Assembly: GCF_017993425.1 (NCBI RefSeq) | Contig: NZ_JAGOMQ010000004.1 | Coordinates: 62,001 to 126,000 of the forward strand | Length of the DNA stretch: 64,000 bases | Reading direction: 5' to 3' | DNA from: Amaricoccus sp. | Lineage (GTDB): Bacteria; Pseudomonadota; Alphaproteobacteria; Rhodobacterales; Rhodobacteraceae | Part shown: positions 48,837 through 57,400 of the stretch, piece by piece | Layout of the letters: each line of letters begins with the position of its first letter | Numbering within the stretch: the first letter of the stretch is position 1 | Made by a program: the position numbers and the translations under genes | Notes under the pieces: model-generated | Database searches by the model: none | The model's input: the letters and a program-made list of their open reading frames with translations, nothing else | Told to the model about the DNA's origin: nothing

Positions 48837-50582
48837 ATGACCCTGCCCTCCCTCTACGACGAGGGCCCCTTCGCGCCGGTCCCGCGCCCCTTCAACCTCG
48901 CCGCCCACGCCCTCGCGGCCGCGGACCGGACCCCCGGCAAGACCGCCCTCGAGATCCTCGCCGCCCCCGGCGAGGTCGCCGAGGCCTGGAGCTACGCCCG
49001 CCTCCGCGACGCCGTGCTGCGCGCCGCCGGCGGCCTCGCGGCGCGCGGGGTCGCGCCCGGCGACCGGGTGCTGCTGCGGATCGGCAACTCCTCGGACTTC
49101 CCCGTGCTCTTCCTCGCCGCCAACGCGCTCGGCGCCATCCCCGTCCCGACCTCCACGCTGCTCACCGCGCCCGAGGTCGCGACCCTCGTCGACGACCTCG
49201 ACCCCCGCGCCATCCTCGTCGGCGCCGGCGTCGCCCCGCCGCCCGACCCGGGCCGCGCCGACCTCCTCCTCGCCCCCGACCTCGCCCGCCTGCGCGCCGC
49301 CGCCCCGGTCGCCGGCTTCGCCGCCACCGACCCCGACGACCCGGCCTACATCCTCTACACCTCCGGCAGCGCCAGCCGGCCGAAGGGCGTGCTCCACGCC
49401 CAGCGCGCCGCCTGGGCCCGCCGCATGATGTGGGACGGCTGGTATGGCCTGACCGCGGAGGACCGCGTCCTGCACGCCGGCGCCTTCAACTGGGCCTATA
49501 CCCTCGGCGCCGGCCTGATGGACCCCTGGGCGGCCGGCGCGACGGCGCTGATCCACGCCGGCCCGCCCTCCCGCCACGTCTGGCCGGCGCTCGCCGCGGC
49601 GCACCGCGCCACCCTCTTCGCCGCCGTCCCCGGCGTCTACCGCCAGATGCTCGACGCGCCCGCCCTGCGCGCGGGCTTCGCCCGCCTCCGCCACGGCCTC
49701 AGCGCCGGCGAGGCGCTCCCCGCCTCCGTCGCCGCCGCCTGGACCGCCGCGACCGGCAAGCCGGTCTACGAGGCGATCGGCATGACCGAGATCTCCACCT
49801 ACGTCTCCTTCTCCCCCACCTCGCCCCCCCTCCCCGGCCACGTCGGCCGCCCCCAGCAAGGCCGCCGCGTGGCGATCCTCCCCGAGGACGACGAAACGCC
49901 CGGGACGGGCGGCTCCCTCGGCTCGCCCGGGACGGGCGACACACCCACCTCTCCCCGGACGCGCCGCGCCTCCATCTCTCCCGGCGCGGGTAGGACGCCC
50001 GCATCGCCCGGGGACGACACGCCGGTCTGGCCAGGGACGGGCGGAACACCTGCCTCTCCCGGGACGGGCGGCGCCTCCGCCTCGCCCGGGACGGGCGAGA
50101 CGCCCGTCCCCCGCGGCGCGGAGGGCCTCCTCGCCGTCTCCCGCCGCGACCCCGGCCTGATGCTCGGCTACTGGCGGCGGCCGGAGGAGACCGCGGCGGC
50201 CATGCGCGGCGAATGGTTCCTCACCGGCGACCGCGCCCGCATGGACCCCTCCGGCACCATCGCCCATCTCGGCCGCGCCGGCGAACTGATGAACGCCGGC
50301 GGCTACCGCGTCAGCCCGGCCGAGGTCGAGGCCGCCCTCGCGCTCCACCCCGGCGTCGCCGAGGCCGCCGTCGCCGAGATCGCCCTCCGCGACGGCGTCT
50401 CGATCATCGCCGCCTTCTACGTCCCCGCCGGCGCGCCCGTCCCGCCCGAGGCGCTCGCCGCCCACTGCGCGGCGCGCCTCGCCCGCTACAAGCTGCCGCG
50501 CGCCTTCCACGCCGTCGCCGCGCTGCCCCGCACGGCGAACGGCAAGCTCCGCCGCGCCGCCCTCGCCGGCCTGCTCCCCTGA
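48837..50582 (+). CDS. AMP-binding acyl-CoA synthetase with repeat-expanded loop
   Basis: 581 residues, ANL superfamily. Adenylate motifs: YILYTSGSASRPKGVLH (~169-185), YEAIGMTEIS (~309-318), GDRARMDPSG, the hinge and A8 region GELMNAGGYRVSPAEVE, and the C-terminal PRTANGKLRR with catalytic Lys. Between ILPEDDE and GAEGLLAVSR there is an insertion of eight 9-residue repeats (residues ~355-425) absent from typical family members. Substrate probably a short or aryl carboxylate; undetermined. Confidence 0.88.
   Translation: MTLPSLYDEGPFAPVPRPFNLAAHALAAADRTPGKTALEILAAPGEVAEAWSYARLRDAVLRAAGGLAARGVAPGDRVLLRIGNSSDFPVLFLAANALGAIPVPTSTLLTAPEVATLVDDLDPRAILVGAGVAPPPDPGRADLLLAPDLARLRAAAPVAGFAATDPDDPAYILYTSGSASRPKGVLHAQRAAWARRMMWDGWYGLTAEDRVLHAGAFNWAYTLGAGLMDPWAAGATALIHAGPPSRHVWPALAAAHRATLFAAVPGVYRQMLDAPALRAGFARLRHGLSAGEALPASVAAAWTAATGKPVYEAIGMTEISTYVSFSPTSPPLPGHVGRPQQGRRVAILPEDDETPGTGGSLGSPGTGDTPTSPRTRRASISPGAGRTPASPGDDTPVWPGTGGTPASPGTGGASASPGTGETPVPRGAEGLLAVSRRDPGLMLGYWRRPEETAAAMRGEWFLTGDRARMDPSGTIAHLGRAGELMNAGGYRVSPAEVEAALALHPGVAEAAVAEIALRDGVSIIAAFYVPAGAPVPPEALAAHCAARLARYKLPRAFHAVAALPRTANGKLRRAALAGLLP
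49899..50111 (+). repeat. Tandem 27-bp repeats inside the acyl-CoA synthetase gene
   Basis: Eight imperfect in-frame units encode PGTGGSLGS, PGTGDTPTS, PRTRRASIS, PGAGRTPAS, PGDDTPVW (8 residues), PGTGGTPAS, PGTGGASAS and PGTGETPVP. The DNA core CCCGGGACGGGCG recurs. The reading frame stays open through all units, so the copies are either selected for frame or recent. They occupy a surface hairpin between two conserved strands of the enzyme. Confidence 0.9.
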
Positions 50583-50586
50583 CGGC

Positions 50587-51192
50587 TCAGCCCGTGGTGT
50601 AGGAGATCGCCGCGTAGTAGCGCCGCCCGTGCTCGGCGATCACGTTGGCCTTGTCGGTCCCGTTGATGATCCGCCGCGCGTTCGCCCAGTCCTGGGTCTT
50701 GCCGGCGAAGTAGTCCCCGAGCTTCTTGCCGGTGAACGTCCCCTTGATCATGCCGTGGAACATCACCCTGGTCGCGACCCCCACCTCCAGCGCCCGGTCC
50801 GGATTCGCCACCAGATCGACGCCGCAGATCTTGCTCATCGCCTCGTAATTGCACTTCCACGTCAGCTGGACGTAGCCCCTGCCGAAATACTTCAGCCCGT
50901 CCCCCGGCGCCGTGTTGCCCATCTTCTTCGCGAGCGTCGGCCGCATCCCGGTGATGTCGTACATCTTCTTGTACCAGCTCGGCCCGCCGTACTCCTTGAT
51001 CGGCCGCATCGTGCGGTCGGTCTCGTGATGCACGGTCGCCAGCATGTAGGCGAGCCAGCGGTCGTCCTCCTTCCCGTGCTCCTTCTCCCAGACGTCGAGG
51101 ATGCCCTCGATCCCCTCGACCTGGCTCTTGCTCATCGTCCCGCCGAACAGCGAGAGGCGGGCGGTCTCGTAGAAGGATTTCCGGTTGATCAC
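50587..51192 (-). CDS. Glycoside hydrolase family 19 (chitinase/lysozyme-like)
   Basis: 201 residues. GH19 core: catalytic Glu in LATVHHETDRTM (~51-62), GDGLKYFGRGYVQLTWKCNYE (~97-117) and WANARRIINGTD. GTG start at 51192 with TTGGAGG upstream. There is no signal peptide and no holin or spanin beside it, so it resembles an endolysin left from a phage or acquired singly; the substrate is peptidoglycan or chitin. Confidence 0.85.
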   Translation of the reverse strand: MINRKSFYETARLSLFGGTMSKSQVEGIEGILDVWEKEHGKEDDRWLAYMLATVHHETDRTMRPIKEYGGPSWYKKMYDITGMRPTLAKKMGNTAPGDGLKYFGRGYVQLTWKCNYEAMSKICGVDLVANPDRALEVGVATRVMFHGMIKGTFTGKKLGDYFAGKTQDWANARRIINGTDKANVIAEHGRRYYAAISYTTG

Positions 51193-51426
51193 GTATTCGA
51201 CCTCCAATGAAGCCGCGCCGCCGGCCACGAGCACGCGACGGACCGCGACGCCGCGGCGATCGGTCGGGGATCGGGACGGGTCGGCACGAATGCGAAAGGC
51301 GCGACCCCGTCGGAAAAAGGGGCGGGACCGCCATGGACGGTTCAGGCGCAATGCGGGCATCCTACGCCAAACCCGCCTGCCTGGGAAGGGCGCCGATGGC
51401 CGGCCCCGCAGCCCCGGAGACCCGGC

Positions 51427-52665
51427 TTGGACCTGACCGTCGCCGTCTTCCTGCTCGTCTACCTCGCGATGGGGCTCGGGCACCTGCCGGGCTTCAAGGT
51501 CGACCGCACCGGCGCGGCCGTCGTGGGCGCGCTCGTGCTGATCGCCGCCGGCCGCATCGCCGCCGACGTCGCCTGGGCGGCGATCGACTACCACACCATC
51601 GGGCTCCTGTTCGGGCTGATGGTCGTCTCCGCCGCCTTCGTCGTCTCCGGCTTCTACGCCTGGGCGGCCGGCAGGATCGCCAGCCGCGACGCGGCCCCGC
51701 CCGCGCTCCTCGCCCTCCTCGTCGCGGTCGGCGGCGCGCTCTCGGCGGTGCTCACCAACGACGTGGTCGTCGTGGCGATGACCCCGCTCCTCGTCTCGAT
51801 CACCCTCGCCCGCGGCCTGAACCCGACGCCCTTCCTGCTCGGCTTCTGCTTCGCCGCCAACGCCGGCTCCGCCGGGACGCTGATCGGCAGCCCGCAGAAC
51901 ATGATCGCCGCCGAGGCGCTGCACCTCTCCTTCACCGGCTTCCTGCGGCTCGCCGCCGTCCCGGCGGTCCTGTCGCTCGCCATCGTCTGGGGCGTGGTCG
52001 CCCTGCTCTATCGCGGCCGCTGGACCCTGCCGCACGCCGCGCCCGCCGGCCCCGTCGCCGTCGCCGCCCCGCCGGCCCCGAACCGGCTCGAGACCCTCAA
52101 GGCGGCGGCGGTCGCCGTCGCCGTGGTGCTCGCCTTCGTCCTCACCGACTGGCCCCGCGACCTCGTCGCGCTCGGGGCCGCCGCGGTCCTGCTCGTCAAC
52201 CGCCAGGTCGCCTCGGGCGATCTCCTGCGCAACGTCGACGGCAACCTGATCCTGATGCTGATGGGGCTCTTCGTCGTCAACGCGGCGCTGGCCGCCACCG
52301 GCCTGCCGCAGCGCCTGCTCGCCGGGTTGCGCGACGTCGGCCTCGACCTCTCCGAGCCCATGCCGCTCTACGGCGTCGCCGCGGTCCTTTCCAACGTCGT
52401 CGGCAACAACCCGGCCGTGATGCTGCTCGCCCCGTTCCTCGACCGCGGCGCGGAAGCCGACGCGCTCGGCGCCGCCATCGCGCTCGGCACCGGCTTCTCC
52501 TCGAACCTCGTGGTCTTCGGCAGCCTCGCCGGCATCATCGTGGTCGAGCAGGCGGCGCGGCGCGGCGTGCGGATCGGCTTCGGCGAGTTCTGCCGCGCCG
52601 GCGTCCCCGTCTCCCTCGCCTGCCTCGCCCTCGGCGCCGCCTGGATCGCCCTCCTCACCCGCTGA
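51427..52665 (+). CDS. SLC13/ArsB-superfamily anion permease
   Basis: 412 residues, ten to twelve hydrophobic segments. Two IT-superfamily re-entrant signatures: SAVLTNDVVVVAMTPLL...AGTLIGSPQN (~99-158) and the second-half NVVGNNPAVML...GTGFSSNLVVFGSLA (~321-370). Transports dicarboxylates, arsenite or other anions; not decidable. TTG start at 51427 after GGAG. Divergent from the GH19 gene. Confidence 0.88.
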   Translation: MDLTVAVFLLVYLAMGLGHLPGFKVDRTGAAVVGALVLIAAGRIAADVAWAAIDYHTIGLLFGLMVVSAAFVVSGFYAWAAGRIASRDAAPPALLALLVAVGGALSAVLTNDVVVVAMTPLLVSITLARGLNPTPFLLGFCFAANAGSAGTLIGSPQNMIAAEALHLSFTGFLRLAAVPAVLSLAIVWGVVALLYRGRWTLPHAAPAGPVAVAAPPAPNRLETLKAAAVAVAVVLAFVLTDWPRDLVALGAAAVLLVNRQVASGDLLRNVDGNLILMLMGLFVVNAALAATGLPQRLLAGLRDVGLDLSEPMPLYGVAAVLSNVVGNNPAVMLLAPFLDRGAEADALGAAIALGTGFSSNLVVFGSLAGIIVVEQAARRGVRIGFGEFCRAGVPVSLACLALGAAWIALLTR

Positions 52666-52748
52666 CCGCACGGCGCGACCGCAGCGCCGTTCCCAAGTCC
52701 ATCCCCTCGGCTCCCCCGCGCCGCGCCGCGCTCCCCCGTCCTGTCGCG

Positions 52749-52916
52749 CAGGTTTCCCCCGGCGACGTCGGCGAGACCCTGCTCGGCCACGCCGCCTACT
52801 CGATCATCGACTCCGTCACGGTCGCCCCGGTCCCGGCCCCCGCCACCGGCTGGCTCCTCGCCGCCGGCGCAGCCTGCCTCGCCGCCCTCCGCCGCGGCGC
52901 ATCCCGCCGCGCCTGA
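52749..52916 (+). pseudogene. C-terminal remnant of a PEP-CTERM/VPLPA-type secreted protein
   Basis: The last 55 codons before TGA read ...AAYSIIDSVTVAPVPAPATGWLLAAGAACLAALRRGASRRA in pieces: a beta-strand end (YSIIDSVTV), the sorting motif APVPAPATG, a hydrophobic helix and an Arg-rich tail. This is a complete exosortase sorting signal, but upstream in frame there is only low-complexity sequence with no signal peptide or start. A truncated gene is inferred; the deletion joins it to the DNA after the SLC13 gene. Confidence 0.65.
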
Positions 52917-52980
52917 CGCCTTGGCGGCGCCCGCCTGCTGCTGGACGAGCCCGAGCAGAACCGCTCCGCCCCGAGCAGGT

Positions 52981-52996
52981 TGACATGCGCATGTCA
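52981..52996. repeat. 16-bp perfect palindrome
   Basis: TGACATGCGCATGTCA, a perfect inverted repeat with no spacer, in a gene-free stretch (52917-53088) left of MITE copy 3. It could be an operator for a dimeric regulator, but no intact gene follows closely. No second copy was noticed in the window. Confidence 0.5.
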
Positions 52997-53088
52997 CCCA
53001 GCGGGAGCCGTCGCGGGACGCGGCCTCGCCGCTGGTCGACCCCTTGCCGGACCGGACACAGCCTCCGTCGTGTCGCGGGGGATTTAAA

Positions 53089-53411
53089 CACACTACACGA
53101 CAGGAGCCGGTCGCCGCCCGAGGCCGCGTCGCTCCCCCCGACCGAAGCGGGCTCTGCCCGCGAGGCTGCGGCGCGACAAGCGAAAGCAGGGCTTTCGCCG
53201 CGCCGACGGCTGGAGCGCGGTTGCGCGGAAGCCGTCAGGGGTCCAGATTTCTCCGTCGCGCGCAATCCGTCCGTGATCGCCCCGGCGAGCGCGGAATCGC
53301 GCTCGCCCCCCGAGGGGCGATCGCGGACGGATTTGCCACGGGTCAAATCCGTCTGCCGTCACCGTCCCGCACTCTCCCGACCGGGGTTTCTCTCCACTGT
53401 CGTGTAGTCTG
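53089..53411 (-). mobile_element. MITE-like element, copy 3 (323 bp, inverted)
   Basis: Same element as copies 1, 2 and 4 but in the opposite orientation. Ends CACACTACACGACA and TGTCGTGTAGTCTG form the inverted repeat with one mismatch. Perfect 9-bp target duplication GGATTTAAA at 53080-53088 and 53412-53420. Contains the reverse complement of the GACGGATTTG/CAAATCCGTC hairpin. It lies upstream of aspS, next to motif site C. Confidence 0.9.
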
Positions 53412-53446
53412 GGATTTAAATGTTACATTATAACTAAATAAGCAAG

Positions 53447-53479
53447 ATCAATGACTTGTCGAATTTTCACGCGTGAACA
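53447..53479 (+). repeat. Conserved intergenic motif, site C
   Basis: ATCAATGACTTG at 53447-53458, seven bases, TTCACGCGTGAACA at 53466-53479. It follows an AT-rich stretch (TTACATTATAACTAAATAA, 53423-53441) resembling that before site B. It sits about 110 bp upstream of aspS, the only one of the four sites near a downstream gene start. Confidence 0.8.
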
Positions 53480-53588
53480 CCCGTGCGCGCCTCGCCCCCG
53501 CCGCCGGCCCGGCGCCGCCCGGCTATTGCCTAGCGGGCGGCCCCCCGGTATGTCCGGCCGGCCTTTCCCCATCCCGACGAGGCCGCCG

Positions 53589-55370
53589 ATGCACGCCTAT
53601 CGCACCCATACCTGCGCCGACCTGCGCCTCGCCGACGTCGGCGAGACCGTGCGGCTCTCCGGCTGGGTCCACCGGGTGCGCGACCACGGCGGCGTCCTCT
53701 TCATCGACCTGCGCGACCATTACGGCGTGACCCAGGTGCTCTGCGACGGCGACAGCCCGGCCTTCCGCGAGGCCGAGAAGCTCCGCGCCGAGTGGGTGGT
53801 CCGCATCGACGGCGAGGTGAAGGCCCGCGACGCCGCCCTCGTCAACCCGAAGATCCCGACCGGCGAGATCGAGGTCTTCATCCGCGACGTCGAGGTCCTC
53901 TCCGCCGTCGAGGGCGACCTGCCGCTGCAGGTCTTCGGCGACGCCGAGTATCCCGAGGAGACCCGGCTCAAGTACCGCTTCCTCGACCTCCGCCGCGACA
54001 GCCTGCACCACACGATCATGCTGCGCTCGAAGGTGATCCGCCACCTGCGCGAGGCGATGCACGGCCAGGGCTTCACCGAGTTCCAGACCCCGATCCTGAC
54101 CGCCTCCTCGCCCGAGGGCGCCCGCGACTTCCTTGTCCCCTCGCGCCTCCACCCGGGCAAGTTCTACGCGCTGCCCCAGGCCCCGCAGCAGTTCAAGCAG
54201 CTGATCATGGTGGCGGGCTTCGACCGCTACTTCCAGATCGCGCCGTGCTTCCGCGACGAGGACCCCCGCGCCGACCGCTCCCCCGGCGAGTTCTACCAGC
54301 TCGACATGGAGATGAGCTTCGCGACGCAGGAGGACGTCTTCCAGGCGATCGAGCCGGTGATGCGCGGGGTCTTCGAAACTTTTGGCGCGGGAAAACCAGT
54401 CACCCCTGACTTCCCGCGCATCGCCTATCGCGACGCGATGCTCTGGTACGGCTCCGACAAGCCCGACCTGCGCAACCCGATCCGGATGCAGGTGGTGAGC
54501 GAGCACTTCCGCGGCTCGGGCTTCAAGGTCTTCGCCTCGATCCTCGAACAGCCGGGCACGGAGGTCCGCGCCATCCCCGCCCCCGGCGGCGGCTCCCGCG
54601 CCTTCTGCGACCGCATGAACGCCTACGCCCAGAGCGAGGGCCTGCCCGGCATGGGCTACATCTTCTGGCGGGAGGCGGGCGAGGGCGTCGAGGCCGCCGG
54701 CCCGGTCGCCAAGGCCCTCGGCCCCGAGCGCACCGAGGCGATCCGGCAGCAGATGGGCGTCGGGACCGGCGACGCGGTGTTCTTCCTCGGCGGCCTCCCG
54801 GCGAAGTTCGAGGCGGTGGCCGGCAAGGCCCGCAACGTCATCGGCCGCGAGCTGGGGCTGACGGTGGAGGACCGGTTCGACTTCGCCTGGATCGTCGACT
54901 TCCCGATGTACGAGCGCGACCCGGACAGCGGAAAGCTCGACTTCAGCCACAACCCCTTCTCGATGCCGCAGGGCGGGCTGGAGGCGCTCACGACGCAGGA
55001 CCCGCTCGACGTCCTCGGCTACCAGTACGACATCGTCTGCAACGGCGTGGAGCTCTCCTCGGGCGCGGTGCGGAACCACAAGCCCGAGCTGATGTACAAG
55101 GCCTTCGAGATCGTCGGCCACGACCGCGCCTTCGTCGACGAGCATTTCGGCGGCATGCTGTCGGCCTTCCGCACCGGCGCGCCGCCCCATGCCGGCATCG
55201 CGCCGGGGGTGGACCGCATCGTCATGCTGCTCGCCGGCGCCGAGAACATCCGCGAGGTCATCATGTTCCCGATGAACCAGCGCGCCGAGGACCTGATGAT
55301 GGGCGCCCCCTCCGTCCCCACCAACGAGCAGCTCCGCGACCTCGGCCTGCGGCTGGCCGCCAAGGCGTGA
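53589..55370 (+). CDS. aspS: Aspartyl-tRNA synthetase
   Basis: 593 residues, class IIb. N-terminal OB anticodon-binding domain (~1-110), then catalytic motifs: [17 protein letters not shown] (motif 1 region), [22 protein letters not shown] (motif 2) and the terminal [13 protein letters not shown] (motif 3), with the bacterial GAD insertion in between. The ATG at 53589 fits the family start [11 protein letters not shown]. Monocistronic, followed by a hairpin at 55385. Confidence 0.97.
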   Translation: MHAYRTHTCADLRLADVGETVRLSGWVHRVRDHGGVLFIDLRDHYGVTQVLCDGDSPAFREAEKLRAEWVVRIDGEVKARDAALVNPKIPTGEIEVFIRDVEVLSAVEGDLPLQVFGDAEYPEETRLKYRFLDLRRDSLHHTIMLRSKVIRHLREAMHGQGFTEFQTPILTASSPEGARDFLVPSRLHPGKFYALPQAPQQFKQLIMVAGFDRYFQIAPCFRDEDPRADRSPGEFYQLDMEMSFATQEDVFQAIEPVMRGVFETFGAGKPVTPDFPRIAYRDAMLWYGSDKPDLRNPIRMQVVSEHFRGSGFKVFASILEQPGTEVRAIPAPGGGSRAFCDRMNAYAQSEGLPGMGYIFWREAGEGVEAAGPVAKALGPERTEAIRQQMGVGTGDAVFFLGGLPAKFEAVAGKARNVIGRELGLTVEDRFDFAWIVDFPMYERDPDSGKLDFSHNPFSMPQGGLEALTTQDPLDVLGYQYDIVCNGVELSSGAVRNHKPELMYKAFEIVGHDRAFVDEHFGGMLSAFRTGAPPHAGIAPGVDRIVMLLAGAENIREVIMFPMNQRAEDLMMGAPSVPTNEQLRDLGLRLAAKA

Positions 55371-55384
55371 GCGGAACCCCGGAG

Positions 55385-55403
55385 CCCGCGCGACACGCGC
55401 GGG
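55385..55403 (+). terminator. Hairpin after aspS
   Basis: CCCGCGCG / CGCGCGGG, a perfect 8-bp stem with a three-base loop, 15 bp after the aspS stop. Followed by TTCACAGGG rather than a T-run, so termination may be partial or factor-dependent. Confidence 0.5.
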
Positions 55404-55426
55404 TTCACAGGGTGCGCTTCCATGAA

Positions 55427-55459
55427 ACCAACGGCTTGACGAATTTTCACGCGTGAACG
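55427..55459 (+). repeat. Conserved intergenic motif, site D
   Basis: ACCAACGGCTTG at 55427-55438 (two changes from the other sites), seven bases, TTCACGCGTGAACG at 55446-55459. No MITE is next to this copy, which shows that the motif is independent of the element. It lies in the convergent gap between aspS and the MT-A70 gene. CTTGACGAATTTTCACGCG is identical to site C apart from one base. Confidence 0.8.
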
Positions 55460-55476
55460 GCGGCGCAGGTCCGCGC

Positions 55477-56115
55477 CTACTCCGCTGCGGTCCCGGAATT
55501 GTAGGCGTAGGTGTCCCAGCCCGGCCGGTAGGCCTCGGTCGCCTGGTTCCCCCAGACCGTCCAGCCGTCGCGCAGGCCGCGGCCGAAGAGCTCGAGGTAG
55601 GGGCCGGGGGAGCAGGCCTCGATCAGCGGGTATTGCTCGTCCGGCTTGCGCGAGTGCTCGCGCTTGCGGCTGGCGATCAGGTTCACCTGGCGCCGCCCCG
55701 CCGCCCGGGTGCGGGCGTTGCGGCCCCGCACCCCGAAGAGCAGGATCTCGGTGACGTTGCGGAAGTAGAATCCCACGCCGCGCCCGTCCGACCCGCCGTC
55801 CCTGCGCACCTTGTGCCAGATGAGGTTCGCCTTGTAGTCGAACCCCCAGGCCCGCAGCGTCTCCAGCCCCTCGGGCAGGAGCGCGTTGGGGGTCCAGAGA
55901 TAGCAATGCGCCGTCGCCTCCAGGTGGTCCGCGACCGGCAGCGCGCAGATTTCCGCAAGCGTCAGCGTCGGATAGCGGCCGAGGCGGCGGTGCTCGGGGG
56001 CCACCTTTCCGGTCCGGTTGGCGAAACGCCAGGGCGGGTCGGCCAGCACGGTCGCGAAGCGGCGGCCGGCGAGGTCGCGAGCGAGGTCGCGGGCGACTTC
56101 GGGGGCGGCGCTCAT
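55477..56115 (-). CDS. MT-A70 family adenine-N6 methyltransferase
   Basis: 212 residues. Catalytic DPPW in VLADPPWRFANRTGK (~24-38), HCYLWTPNALLPEG, NLIWHK and the C-terminal ELFGRGLRDGWTVWGNQ. Bacterial MT-A70 proteins methylate adenine in DNA (or RNA). No restriction enzyme or target-recognition subunit is present, so it is an orphan methyltransferase. Its ATG overlaps the DUF4202 stop (ATGA), making a tight two-gene unit. Confidence 0.88.
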   Translation of the reverse strand: MSAAPEVARDLARDLAGRRFATVLADPPWRFANRTGKVAPEHRRLGRYPTLTLAEICALPVADHLEATAHCYLWTPNALLPEGLETLRAWGFDYKANLIWHKVRRDGGSDGRGVGFYFRNVTEILLFGVRGRNARTRAAGRRQVNLIASRKREHSRKPDEQYPLIEACSPGPYLELFGRGLRDGWTVWGNQATEAYRPGWDTYAYNSGTAAE

Positions 56116-56690
56116 CCGGCCATCGCGGCGGCGAGCTCGGGCGGCAGGTCAAACTCCGCCACCGCCCGGCTCCGGGCTTCGGGCGACATCTTGCGGGCGG
56201 TCTTCGCGACGATCCGCACGATGTCGTCGGGATGTTGCGGGGCGAATTCGGCGAAGTGCCAGCGCAGGAAGACGAAGCAGATCACGTCCTCCAGCGCCTG
56301 CGTCTCGGGGTCGCGCTTCAGGCCCTCCTTGCGGAGCATCGCCCCGACGCGGGCGCGGTCGGCCTCGCCATAGCCGGCCTCGGCCATCAGGGCCTCGACC
56401 CGGGCGGCGTGGCGGCGGCCCTGCTCGACGCGCCAGGCGAGGTAGCCGGGGCGGTCGTCGGGATAGGCGTCGCGGGGCAGCCTCCAGCGCTCGATATGCT
56501 GCCCGCGGGCGGCGATCTGAAGGTTTTCAGAGGCTTCCGGGAAGAGGCGCGCCAGCTCCGCGCTCATCCGCTCGCCGTAGACGAGGGCGGCGGGGCGGCC
56601 GGTCGGGTCGGAGGTGGGGTCGGCGGCGTTGGCGGCGTCGATGGCGGCGAGGGTCGCCGCGAGGCGGTCTTGGGGCGTTGGGGCTGGCAT
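56112..56690 (-). CDS. DUF4202 protein
   Basis: 192 residues. DRLAATLAAIDAANAADP, GRPAALVYGERMSAELARLFPEASENLQIAARGQHIERW, GYLAWRVEQGRRHA and LEDVICFVFLRWHF are the DUF4202 blocks. HIERW and the helical make-up resemble HD-like folds, but no function is established. The ATG at 56690 has GGAGGAG upstream and was preferred to one at 56744. Coupled to the MT-A70 gene. Confidence 0.88.
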   Translation of the reverse strand: MPAPTPQDRLAATLAAIDAANAADPTSDPTGRPAALVYGERMSAELARLFPEASENLQIAARGQHIERWRLPRDAYPDDRPGYLAWRVEQGRRHAARVEALMAEAGYGEADRARVGAMLRKEGLKRDPETQALEDVICFVFLRWHFAEFAPQHPDDIVRIVAKTARKMSPEARSRAVAEFDLPPELAAAMAG

Positions 56691-56766
56691 CGGCGGGGCT
56701 CCTCCGGGGACCGCGAGCTTCGCCGGGCTGGCGGGCGCAGGCAAGTCCCCGGACGGGCCGGAGGCG

Positions 56767-57255
56767 TCAGGCGAGGCTCACCTTGGCGACCTTGTCCTTG
56801 TAGTCCTCCTTGGGGTCGGCGCCGAGGAGGAGGCGGACGCCGGCGAAGAGGCTGGCGGCGTTCTCCCAGATCTCGGCCTCCTTCGGGTCGAGCCGCAGCA
56901 GGGCGAGCCTGAGGTCGTCCTTGCCGCCCTCGAACCAGGCGGCGACGTAGCGGTTCCACAGCCGGTCGATCGTGGCCCGGTCGTTGTCGATGCGCAAGCT
57001 GCCGTGAACGCAGGCAAAAACGTCGTGGCCCTTGTCGGCGAAGGTCATCACGGCGTGGTCGCCGGCCTTCAGCTCGCGGACGAGATCGGCGTCGGTGGAG
57101 GTGAAGAACCAGATCGGGCCCTCGTCCTCGCCCTCCAGCTGGGCGGTCATCGGGCGGGAATGGCCGTGGTCGCGGCCGGGGAGGCCAAGCATGACGGTCA
57201 TGTCCGAGCGCAGGGCCTTCCAGAATTTTGCGGTCAGCTCCTCGGGGGTGGGCAT
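56767..57255 (-). CDS. Pyridoxamine 5'-phosphate oxidase-family (GSP26-like) protein
   Basis: 162 residues, split-barrel flavin/F420-type fold of the general-stress-protein 26 group. MLGLPGRDHGHSRPMTAQLEGEDEGPIWFFTSTDADLVREL and VHGSLRIDNDRATIDRLWNRYVAAWFEGGKDDLRLALLRLDP are the conserved halves. Likely binds FMN; role in stress inferred from family. The ATG at 57255 has AAGGAGG upstream. Confidence 0.88.
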   Translation of the reverse strand: MPTPEELTAKFWKALRSDMTVMLGLPGRDHGHSRPMTAQLEGEDEGPIWFFTSTDADLVRELKAGDHAVMTFADKGHDVFACVHGSLRIDNDRATIDRLWNRYVAAWFEGGKDDLRLALLRLDPKEAEIWENAASLFAGVRLLLGADPKEDYKDKVAKVSLA

Positions 57256-57400
57256 CGCGGTCCTCCTTGCTGATGCCGCCATCAACGGGGGCGCCGCCGC
57301 GAGGTTCCGCGGCGCCCGCGGGTCGGTTTTTCACGGCCGTCGCTCCGGGGGGCAAAAGCCTTTGGGCCGGCTGAAAAAATCGGGGCCGGAACGCGGCTGG

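Noticed and set aside
57289-57331. Hairpin GGGCGCCGC/GCGGCGCCC followed by five T as a plus-strand terminator
   Set aside because: No plus-strand gene lies upstream; on the coding (minus) strand it precedes the stress-protein gene, so its role is unclear and it is not annotated.
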